Part shown: in pieces, positions 1 through 5,561 of the stretch
Layout of the letters: each line of letters opens with the position of its first letter
Position numbering within the stretch: the stretch's first letter is position 1
Notes under the pieces: model-generated
The model's database searches: none
What the model was told of the DNA's origin: nothing
The model's input: only the letters and a program-made list of their open reading frames with translations
DNA from: Candidatus Sulfopaludibacter sp. SbA3
GTDB lineage: Bacteria > Acidobacteriota > Terriglobia > 2-12-FULL-54-10
Length of the DNA stretch: 7,988 nucleotides
Direction of reading: 5' to 3'
Assembly (NCBI GenBank): GCA_945865705.1
Contig: CAMBEY010000131.1
Location: forward strand, 1 to 7,988
Position numbers and translations under genes: made by a program

Positions 1-637
1 CGAGATTGAACTGAGCCTGCGCGATGCCCTGGTCAGCGGCTTTCTCGTACCACTTAATCGCCTCCGGGAAATCTTCCGTAATGCTTTGGGAGGCGCTGTT
101 GCGCAGGCCCGAGTACAAGATTCCCAGATTTAGTTGGGCATCCCCATGACCCTGCTCGGCGGCCAGGCGGAACCACTTTGCCGCTTCGACATAATCGGCG
201 GGAACGCCGCTGCCAGCTTGCGCGGCGAGGCCGACCGCATACTGGGAATTCGCCGAGCCAATTTCGGCGGCCACGCGATGCCATTTCAGGGCTTCCGCGA
301 AATCGGCTGGAAAACCACGGCCCCCCATCTGGTAGGTAACGCCGAGTATGTTGGCCGCCTCGGCAACGCCCTGCTCGGCCGCCATGCGGTACCACTTCAC
401 TGCCTCGGCGGTATCTTGCGGAACGCCCAGGCCTCCGCCATACAGCGAACCCAAGCGAAACTGGGAGTCGGCGTCGCCCGCCTCCGCCAGCGGACGCCAT
501 TCCTTCAGCGCGGTGGCATAGTCTCGTTTTTGAAAAGCTTCGAGGCCGACCTGAAATTCAGTTTGCGCACGCACGGTGCCAGGCAGCAAGACAAACAGGA
601 AGAAGGTGCGTCCCAGGAGAAACCGTTGTCGCTGCAT
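1..637 (-). CDS. Secreted Sel1-repeat (TPR-like) protein, C-terminus beyond left edge
   Basis: The minus strand reads open from ATG at 637 to the window edge (212 codons). An in-frame ATG at 643 also exists, but the GGAGG at 645-649 is 7 nt from the 637 start and only 1 nt from the other, so I chose 637. Residues 1-24 form a signal peptide (basic start, hydrophobic FFLFVLLPG, likely cut after VRA). A first helical pair (about 28-55) is followed by Sel1-type repeats of 36-41 residues at roughly 56-91, 92-128, 129-164 and 165-205, with a further one starting. Each carries the signature A.KW(Y/F/H)R.AAE.G followed by A(Q/N)..LG. Sel1 repeats are alpha/alpha solenoids that usually bind proteins; no enzymatic motif is seen. 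It lies 69 nt downstream of the repeat-protein gene on the same strand, probably in the same operon. The partner is unknown. The family is clear; the role is not. Confidence 0.9.
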   Translation of the reverse strand, partial: MQRQRFLLGRTFFLFVLLPGTVRAQTEFQVGLEAFQKRDYATALKEWRPLAEAGDADSQFRLGSLYGGGLGVPQDTAEAVKWYRMAAEQGVAEAANILGVTYQMGGRGFPADFAEALKWHRVAAEIGSANSQYAVGLAAQAGSGVPADYVEAAKWFRLAAEQGHGDAQLNLGILYSGLRNSASQSITEDFPEAIKWYEKAADQGIAQAQFNL

Positions 638-706
638 GGGCATTCCTCCATTCTTAAATGAATTCCGGGAGCAGCCCTTGATTCTTGCCAGTGGGCCTGC
701 TGATCA

Positions 707-1525
707 TCAGAAAATCTCCGGGAAGTTGTAAGTCAGAACCGCGTTCAGCACTTTGTCGGAGATGATGACGTTCTTGCCTTTTACGTCCAGGTCAATGCCG
801 CGCGGCTGCTTCAATTCTCCGAACGGCCCGCCGATGGTCCAGCGCGGAGCCACGTCGCCATTGTCCTGCGTGGTGCTCCAGACTCCCACAAACGATCCGT
901 CGTGCGGACCGGCCGTACTCGGCCCCGACATGGCCACCAGCACCAGCCCCTTGGAGGGGAACGCCCGCATCCCGAACGTGCCGGTCAACAGTGTCTTCTT
1001 GCCGCCTACGACGCGAAGCGGAGTCACATCCCCTTGGTCGGTGCGATTCAAAAACAGGAGCCGTGGATATTTCTCTTCTGCTGATCCGGCGGGATTGGTG
1101 GCCACAATCACGTTATGCACATAGTCAACTGACACCGCATCAATGTCGATTTCGCCGGGCATGGTCAGATGTCGTTTGGGCGCGACGTTGCCGTTGGCCA
1201 GCCGGTCAAACACCAAGATCACAGCGTCTTCCGACACCAATATTTCATTGTTGACCGGGTCGATCTCCACCTTATCCGTATTGCTCAGCCGGGTCGCCGA
1301 GCCTTGAATCACGCGCAGCGGCTTTTCCTCCCCGCTGGCGCCGCCGCGAAAAACCAGGATGGCCTGCGCGAACGGCTGCGGGACATAGAACTCGTCGCGA
1401 AGCGCGTCGTAGACGATGCCGTGCATGGTGCGCCCCAGCATGGTGGACTGTCCTTCGATTTTTCGGACAGGCTTTTCATTGCCCTCCGCCAACCTGGCGA
1501 AGGCCGCAATCTGCGGATGCGCCAC
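707..1525 (-). CDS. C-terminal part of the NHL-like repeat protein, downstream of an in-frame TGA
   Basis: This 273-codon stretch (stop included) is in the same frame as the upstream gene and separated from it only by the TGA at 1526-1528. It begins inside a repeat unit (VAHPQIAAFARL) and continues with five more units of about 45-55 residues that share linkers such as EEKPLRVIQG, GNVAPKRHL and GDVTPLRVVGG, ending at a TGA at 707-709. A GTG follows the stop directly, but there is no Shine-Dalgarno sequence in front of it and the protein would begin in mid-repeat, so independent translation is unlikely. It is best read as the second half of one 750-codon protein (707-2959), made either by decoding the TGA or not at all if the gene is broken. 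No catalytic motif was seen. Confidence 0.7.
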   Translation of the reverse strand: MAHPQIAAFARLAEGNEKPVRKIEGQSTMLGRTMHGIVYDALRDEFYVPQPFAQAILVFRGGASGEEKPLRVIQGSATRLSNTDKVEIDPVNNEILVSEDAVILVFDRLANGNVAPKRHLTMPGEIDIDAVSVDYVHNVIVATNPAGSAEEKYPRLLFLNRTDQGDVTPLRVVGGKKTLLTGTFGMRAFPSKGLVLVAMSGPSTAGPHDGSFVGVWSTTQDNGDVAPRWTIGGPFGELKQPRGIDLDVKGKNVIISDKVLNAVLTYNFPEIF

Positions 1526-1528
1526 TCA
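1483..1528 (-). other. In-frame TGA followed by a stable hairpin with GGU loop (recoding candidate or nonsense mutation)
   Basis: The codon at 1528-1526 is TGA, in context AAC-TGA-GTG, in the seventh repeat unit (QILVPN-stop-VAHPQIAAF). Downstream in the mRNA, arms CCUUCGCCA (1503-1495) and UGGCGGAGG (1491-1483) pair over 9 bp with one G-U wobble, closing a 3-nt loop GGU at 1494-1492. The loop starts about 31 nt after the TGA. Bacterial SECIS elements are stem-loops just after a Sec UGA with a small, G-containing apical loop. This hairpin fits that loosely, but GC-rich coding DNA often folds by chance. A nonsense mutation or sequencing error is at least as likely. Confidence 0.4.
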
Positions 1529-2959
1529 GTTCGGCACTAGAATCTGCTCGCGCTTGGCGTCGTAGGCGATGGCGCCGGGATTGCCGATCATCAGCGCCGG
1601 CTCGTCGGCGGGCCCGCTGCGAATGGTCCGCAGCGGAGGCGTATTGCCGGCAGCGCCCAGCTTGTACGCCGTCGCCGTGTGGTTGCCAAAGTTGGCCACC
1701 CACAGCTCGCCGTTCTTGCGGTCGAGTGTGATTCCAGTGGGATTCCGCAAGCCGGTTAGCGCGCCTTTCAGCACCCGCAGCGGAGCCACATCGCCCGTCG
1801 CGTCAGGCGCGAAAACCAGAATGGAATCGCCCATGTCGTTGGCTACGTAAAGCTCGCCTGTCTCACTGTCAACCGACAATCCAGTGGGCCAATTCAACTG
1901 AGTCTTCGTTCCAGAGAGGACGCGCAGCGGCGGCGTGTTCCCCTGCGCCACGATGTCATGCGCGGTAATTGATGAGGGGAATGTTTTCCCCGTGCCGGGA
2001 ATCCGCCGCTCCGCCGGCCACGTGGAGGCCGTGCTAAATGTCCCCTGATACATTCCAGTCTGGGTGATGTCGCCGGTGGTGCGGTTGAACTCCCGGAAGC
2101 TGCCGTGGTTCGTCGCGTAGAGCACTCCCCGCTTGGTATCGACGGCAATTCCGTGAGGATCGGCCAGGCCGGTCTTATCCCCTTGCAGCAGCCGCAGCGG
2201 CACATCGCGGTTTCTGGCGTTCTTGTCGAACACCACAATGGCGTTGGAATGCTGTAGGGAAAGGAACATCTCCTTGCGCTCCTCCGACACGTCCACGCCA
2301 AACGTTCCGTGCGGAGTCCTCAGTTCCGCCGCCGGAGCCACATTGCCGCGCTGCTCGCGGCTGAAGATCACTAGCGTATCCACGGTGTCGTTGTTGACCG
2401 CGTAGATGTCTCCGCTATCAGGGTCAATATATAGGCCGCATTGAAATTCGATCTTGGTGTTGGATCCGCCCAGAATGCGCTTCGGCTCGCTGAAGCTGGT
2501 GGGCGGCGGCGTTGCGGCATCGCGATTGTAAACCAATATCTGAAAGAGATTTTCGTCGGTTACCACCACTTCATTGTTCTTGGCGTCCACGGCGACAGAA
2601 CTGAACGCGGGATAGGAATCGCGAATCACGCGCACGGGCCGCCGCTTGGCCGCTGACGCCGAATCGGATAGAGCGGTTTGCGTGCGGCTTTGGGTCGTGG
2701 CGGTGATTTGCGTTGCGGTATAACTCGCGGGCGACCACTCGCACATCTGCCCGTCCATTTCAGGCAGTTCGGCTACCGCGATGAGTTTGGGGCCGCCGGC
2801 GTGAGCATTCGCGCCACGTGGCAAGTGGCCGCCCGCTGGCGGCAATTCCATACGTCCAAATTGCAGGACAGAGACGGCGACGGCCATCACTGCCGTCATC
2901 ATCACAAGCCCGGCCTTACGATGCCGTAAATTGTGCACAGCCGCTTGAAGGCTCTTCAT
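1526..2959 (-). CDS. Membrane-anchored NHL-like beta-propeller repeat protein, N-terminal part (ends at in-frame TGA)
   Basis: Start chosen at 2959 (MKSLQAAVHN): AGGA and GGAG lie 4 and 10 nt upstream. The open frame continues to 3118, but that extension overlaps the esterase gene and has no secretory character. Length to the TGA is 477 residues. Residues about 15-34 form a hydrophobic segment after a basic start (HRK), a signal anchor or signal peptide. A low-complexity Thr/Ser linker (about 78-105) follows. From about 106 come propeller-like units of 45-55 residues with the pattern NPTGI..D...GELWVAN....T...Y, joined by GD.APLRVL.G linkers. Six units are complete here and the seventh is interrupted by the TGA. 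NHL/SMP-30-like propellers mostly bind ligands or proteins; no active-site residues can be assigned. The gene starts 28 nt after the esterase stop, so co-expression is likely. Only two Cys are obvious (near residues 73 and 187). Confidence 0.8.
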   Translation of the reverse strand: MKSLQAAVHNLRHRKAGLVMMTAVMAVAVSVLQFGRMELPPAGGHLPRGANAHAGGPKLIAVAELPEMDGQMCEWSPASYTATQITATTQSRTQTALSDSASAAKRRPVRVIRDSYPAFSSVAVDAKNNEVVVTDENLFQILVYNRDAATPPPTSFSEPKRILGGSNTKIEFQCGLYIDPDSGDIYAVNNDTVDTLVIFSREQRGNVAPAAELRTPHGTFGVDVSEERKEMFLSLQHSNAIVVFDKNARNRDVPLRLLQGDKTGLADPHGIAVDTKRGVLYATNHGSFREFNRTTGDITQTGMYQGTFSTASTWPAERRIPGTGKTFPSSITAHDIVAQGNTPPLRVLSGTKTQLNWPTGLSVDSETGELYVANDMGDSILVFAPDATGDVAPLRVLKGALTGLRNPTGITLDRKNGELWVANFGNHTATAYKLGAAGNTPPLRTIRSGPADEPALMIGNPGAIAYDAKREQILVPN

Positions 2960-2987
2960 GGTTCCTGATCTCCAATCCATTCTTCGC

Positions 2988-4652
2988 TCAACGGCAGGTG
3001 AAGTTGCCTTGCACCCAGTTGGCGCGATCGTTCTCGCCGCCTGCCGGGCCGCTATAGACGGCGCGCTGCGGATACGCGCAAATTTTGCGCTCGTTGTCCA
3101 CCTTGCCATCGGCGCCATGCGTGGCGACTAGATGCTCCGGCGCCTTGCCGTTCTCCACCCAATCCACCAGCGGAGCCAGCTTGTCCCATGTATTCGGCCC
3201 GGCCCCGCCGCCGCAGTGGCCCATGCCGGGAATCATGAACAGCCGGGCGCGCTCGCGTCCGGCCTGGGTGTCCGCCGCGAAGGTGGTGGTCAGCACATCC
3301 TTATAATAATCCACCGTCGGCTCCGGTGAGACCTGCGGGTCGGCCCAACCGTGATAGAGGATCAACTTGCCGTTGCGCGCCTTCAGAAATTTGCTAAGGT
3401 TGGGGTCTTTGGCGTCCAGCATATCGATGATCAGCTTGCCGCGGCCGTCGGCCAGATCATCCACGTTGAACTCCCACCAGCCCCATTCCGGCGACAGCTT
3501 CTTCTTGTCGAGCTTCTGGTTGATGTCGGTGAAATCCGCCGGCGGCGTTCCCGGATCGTTCTCATAGAACATATAATTCAGCCGGTCGCCGGAGGATTGC
3601 AGGCCGTCGGGAAGCAATTTATTGCCGGCATGAGGAATAATCTGACGCTCCCAGGCCGTCTCAGAGCCGAACGCCGGACCTTTATGGATGCGCCGTCCCT
3701 TGCTGTCGCGCGCTCCCTGATAGATGGCCTCGATCGACTGCAACTGCGCGCTGGTGAAGCAGTCGGCGCGGTTGGCATTGGCTGAGCATGTCTGCGCGGC
3801 AAACTCCACCTTGGGATCAAAAGTGCAGCGGAGTGGATCGTCAATCACGCCATCGCGGATGCCATCCACGGCGTCGCATTTATTGAGCACCGCGTCGCGC
3901 AACATTTCGACTTTCTTTATGCTATCGAGCGAGCCGTCGCCGTTCGTGTCACTGGCCAGATTGGCGGCGAAATTTTCGCGGAACAACCGTTGCAGAATGG
4001 CCAGACGGTTCACCGTATTTTCCACCGTGAAGTTGGTCGGGGCTCCGGCGACGATGCCGTCGAAGTCGTTCGGGAAGCGCTGCGCTTCCATCAGACCCTG
4101 GCGGCCTCCGGTGGAGCAGCCCTCAAAATAGGAGCGCTGCGGCGCTTTGCGGTAATAGGCTTCCACCATGGTGCGCGCGGCGTTGACAGTCAAATGCACA
4201 GCGCGGTAAGCGAAATCAATCTCGCCCTGCCGGTTATTGAAGGCGTAGGTCGAGCCCGGCTCCGAGCCTTCGTCATGTCCCGAATTGCTGTTGGCGACGG
4301 CATAGCCCTGGGCGAGGCGATGGTCGGCGAAATCCAGGTCGCCGTCCTGTCCGCCGTCGCCCCACATGAGGAAGCGGCCGTTCCATTTATCCGCGAAGGG
4401 GAGCTGCACATGATAGTGAATGGCGGGCGAGATGAGTCCGCGCACGTAGCAATAGCGCGGCGTCGAGCCATTGGCCTCGATGACCTTCGCCGAAAGGATG
4501 GTCAGGTTCGCCAGGTTTTCGAGCGCCAGGCAGCTCCGCTCCTGATCCACCGGGCCACCAGGGCCATTCTGCCATGCGAACGCATCGCCGCCGCTCAGCC
4601 ACATCGCGCTGGTTGCCAGTGAGATAACTAGTGAGCGTGTTACTCGTTTCAT
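2988..4652 (-). CDS. Secreted tannase/feruloyl esterase family hydrolase
   Basis: Family members hydrolyse ester bonds of plant phenolics (gallate, ferulate) and related aromatic esters. Start chosen at 4652 (MKRVTRS), with GGAG 9 nt upstream; an ATG at 4667 in frame would add five residues (MEIPV) with a weak site. Length is 554 residues, usual for the family. Residues 1-26 are a signal peptide (cut after DAFA). The alpha/beta-hydrolase core carries the CS-D-HC motif: Cys179-Ser180 in GCSTGGRQG, Asp438 in GWADPQVSP, and His479-Cys480 in GMGHCGGG. Ser180-Asp438-His479 is the triad, with a Cys179-Cys480 disulfide. The lid (about 210-400) holds the family calcium-site pattern DAVDGIRDGVI (260-270) plus an EF-hand-like loop DTNGDGSLD (235-243). 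The even, Cys-rich make-up fits export. It is first in a probable three-gene operon. The exact substrate cannot be read from the sequence. Confidence 0.95.
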   Translation of the reverse strand: MKRVTRSLVISLATSAMWLSGGDAFAWQNGPGGPVDQERSCLALENLANLTILSAKVIEANGSTPRYCYVRGLISPAIHYHVQLPFADKWNGRFLMWGDGGQDGDLDFADHRLAQGYAVANSNSGHDEGSEPGSTYAFNNRQGEIDFAYRAVHLTVNAARTMVEAYYRKAPQRSYFEGCSTGGRQGLMEAQRFPNDFDGIVAGAPTNFTVENTVNRLAILQRLFRENFAANLASDTNGDGSLDSIKKVEMLRDAVLNKCDAVDGIRDGVIDDPLRCTFDPKVEFAAQTCSANANRADCFTSAQLQSIEAIYQGARDSKGRRIHKGPAFGSETAWERQIIPHAGNKLLPDGLQSSGDRLNYMFYENDPGTPPADFTDINQKLDKKKLSPEWGWWEFNVDDLADGRGKLIIDMLDAKDPNLSKFLKARNGKLILYHGWADPQVSPEPTVDYYKDVLTTTFAADTQAGRERARLFMIPGMGHCGGGAGPNTWDKLAPLVDWVENGKAPEHLVATHGADGKVDNERKICAYPQRAVYSGPAGGENDRANWVQGNFTCR

Positions 4653-4715
4653 CACGGGAATCTCCATTCTTGCCGGTTCTCATTGCGGGGGACTCTAAAA
4701 TGGTTCGCAAGCGGA

Positions 4716-4730
4716 CCCGCATCCTGCGGG
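4716..4730 (-). repeat. Perfect 6-bp inverted repeat at the predicted start of the esterase transcript
   Basis: CCCGCA and TGCGGG face each other across a 3-nt spacer, directly next to the candidate -10 box (4733-4738) and over the predicted start site. It could be an operator or a 5' mRNA hairpin. No U-run follows on either strand, so it is not a standard terminator. A second, imperfect dyad (GGTTCGC/GCGGACC) sits just beside it at 4702-4717. Confidence 0.4.
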
Positions 4731-4732
4731 GC

Positions 4733-4760
4733 ATTATAAAGTTAAAGGCATTTCTATTAA
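4733..4760 (-). promoter_or_regulatory. Candidate sigma70-type promoter of the esterase operon
   Basis: On the minus strand a perfect -10 TATAAT lies at 4738-4733, with TTAATA (4 of 6 matches to the -35 consensus) at 4760-4755 and a 16-nt spacer. The DNA around it is AT-rich compared with its surroundings. Transcription would start near 4726, giving a leader of about 74 nt before the start codon at 4652. Position and quality are convincing, but there is no experimental support. Confidence 0.45.
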
Positions 4761-4903
4761 AGAATAAATTTAAGCGGGATTTGCACGGCGTGAGACGTTG
4801 GTGCAGGAATCAACCTAGGCTCCCCCGCTAGCAATGGCTCGGTGTCCCGCTCCATCATGGAGATCAAGGGGGGCAACGTCATGGCCGCAAGGAAGGGTGC
4901 ATC

Positions 4904-4935
4904 CGTTATCGACTGTTGTTGGAACCTCGATAACG
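4904..4935. repeat. 9-bp perfect inverted repeat with 14-nt spacer (operator-like)
   Basis: CGTTATCGA at 4904-4912 and its exact reverse complement TCGATAACG at 4927-4935 are separated by 14 nt. The arm centres are 23 bp apart, about two helical turns, which suits a dimeric DNA-binding protein. As RNA it would form a 9-bp stem with a 14-nt loop, without a U-tract. The cognate protein is unknown. Confidence 0.5.
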
Positions 4936-5097
4936 ATTTAATATTCAGTAGCTTATGCAGGAATTCGCGCTTTGCGAGCCTGCGGCACGAAAAAGTCCGG
5001 ACAACTCTTTTCCATTGTATTAGTTACAAGAGACCCAACAACACTGAATTGAGGAAACACCAGCGATTCTCCGGAAGTGGAACTTCGGCGGACTCAA

Positions 5098-5127
5098 TGG
5101 CGGAGAGGGTGGGACACCTATCGAACC
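5098..5127 (-). other. tRNA-Ser 3'-end-like fragment (possible attachment-site remnant)
   Basis: On the minus strand, GGTTCGA (5127-5121) is followed by 6 nt and then TCCCACCCTCTCCGCCA (5114-5098). In many bacteria tRNA-Ser ends in GGTTCGAATCCCAC followed by CCTCTCCGCCA, so both halves match and the T-loop is altered by a few extra bases. No partner acceptor strand (GGAGAGG) or anticodon arm is found upstream on that strand, so this is not a working tRNA. It may be a relic of an integrated element or chance. The comparison is from memory, not a search. Confidence 0.3.
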
Positions 5128-5298
5128 TCCCATGCGCAGCAATTTGACCCGCTCTTCGAATTTCAGCGCCTTATTCCCACTTGCGAGCCGGATGCACGAC
5201 AAAGAAACCGTCCCGCAATTGGCACTCCGCCGCTGAACCAATCCGAATCAATCTTCAGACTCCCGGCCACTCGATAGAAACTGGATCCACCGTTCCCT

Positions 5299-5330
5299 TA
5301 ACTTCCCAGAAGAAGACTTCTTGGGAGTTA
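5299..5330. repeat. 14-bp imperfect hairpin without U-tract
   Basis: TAACTTCCCAGAAG (5299-5312) and CTTCTTGGGAGTTA (5317-5330) pair over 14 positions, with 12 Watson-Crick pairs, one G-U wobble and one mismatch, around an AAGA tetraloop. No T-run follows on either strand, so a standard intrinsic terminator is not supported. It lies about 100 bp before the candidate cyclase promoter. An operator, RNA structure or relic of a small inverted-repeat element are all possible. Confidence 0.5.
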
Positions 5331-5401
5331 CCTGCCCCAGAGTGCCTCAATTCCTATAGAGCAACAATCCTGCTGCAACTTTTCTCCGCGTAGAATCGCG
5401 A

Positions 5402-5430
5402 TTGTTTTACCCGCTAAATGCTTGTAAAAT
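5402..5430 (+). promoter_or_regulatory. Candidate sigma70-type promoter of the cyclase gene
   Basis: TTGTTT (5402-5407) and TAAAAT (5425-5430, 5 of 6 to the -10 consensus) are separated by an optimal 17-nt spacer. Transcription would begin near 5437, leaving a leader of about 125 nt before the TTG start at 5562. The -35 box matches mainly in its first three bases, so the call is moderate. Confidence 0.35.
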
Positions 5431-5547
5431 TAGGCCATTTGCAGCGCATAAGACGAGTGGGATGAGCTAGGCAACCCGAAAAAGGCTTGTCCCGTTTGAA
5501 ATGTGCGCGACGATTTTCCAGGGAAGCATGGGCCAGTCGAATCGTTC

Positions 5548-5554
5548 AGGGGAG
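5548..5554 (+). promoter_or_regulatory. Shine-Dalgarno site AGGGGAG that sets the TTG start of the cyclase gene
   Basis: AGGGGAG ends 7 nt before TTG at 5562, an ideal distance. No ATG or GTG in the cyclase frame lies between the upstream in-frame stop (5463-5465) and the conserved domain start; the other TTGs (5487, 5496) lack such a site. Confidence 0.6.
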
Positions 5555-5561
5555 TCACTTC

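Larger units (their letters stand above)
4773..5298. other. Intergenic region, probably non-coding
   Basis: Together with its flanks this is the divergent gap between the esterase operon and the cyclase gene. I find no recognisable protein in it. A plus-strand frame at 4881-5147 (88 codons) has a purine-rich AAGGGGGG 7 nt before its ATG, but the product resembles nothing I know and its composition does not look coding. Structures seen: nested pairings AGCGGG/CCCGCT (4773-4778 with 4824-4829) and TGCAC/GTGCA (4782-4786 with 4801-4805), a dyad CTCCAT-C-ATGGAG (4850-4862), the 9-bp inverted repeat at 4904-4935, and the tRNA-like fragment at 5098-5127. Confidence 0.6.

Noticed and set aside
134..661. 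Plus-strand frame of 175 codons
   Set aside because: It is opposite the Sel1-repeat gene, whose repeat signature and ribosome site are clear.
707..1525. Separate gene starting with the GTG directly after the TGA
   Set aside because: There is no ribosome site, no signal sequence, and the product would start inside a repeat unit. It is the continuation of the upstream frame.
2960..3118. Longer N-terminus for the repeat protein, up to 3118
   Set aside because: It would overlap the esterase coding end by more than 100 nt and would bury the hydrophobic anchor that fits a start at 2959.
3990..4622. Plus-strand frame of 210 codons
   Set aside because: It is antisense to the esterase gene, has no family resemblance, and arises from GC-rich codon bias on the other strand.
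4881..5147. Possible small plus-strand gene of 88 codons with AAGGGGGG before its ATG
   Set aside because: The product has no recognisable feature, its composition looks non-coding, and it runs through the inverted repeat and the tRNA-like fragment. I left it as intergenic, with low certainty.
5098..5190. Complete tRNA-Ser gene
   Set aside because: No 5' acceptor strand, D arm or anticodon arm can be found at the required distance, and the T-loop is disrupted.
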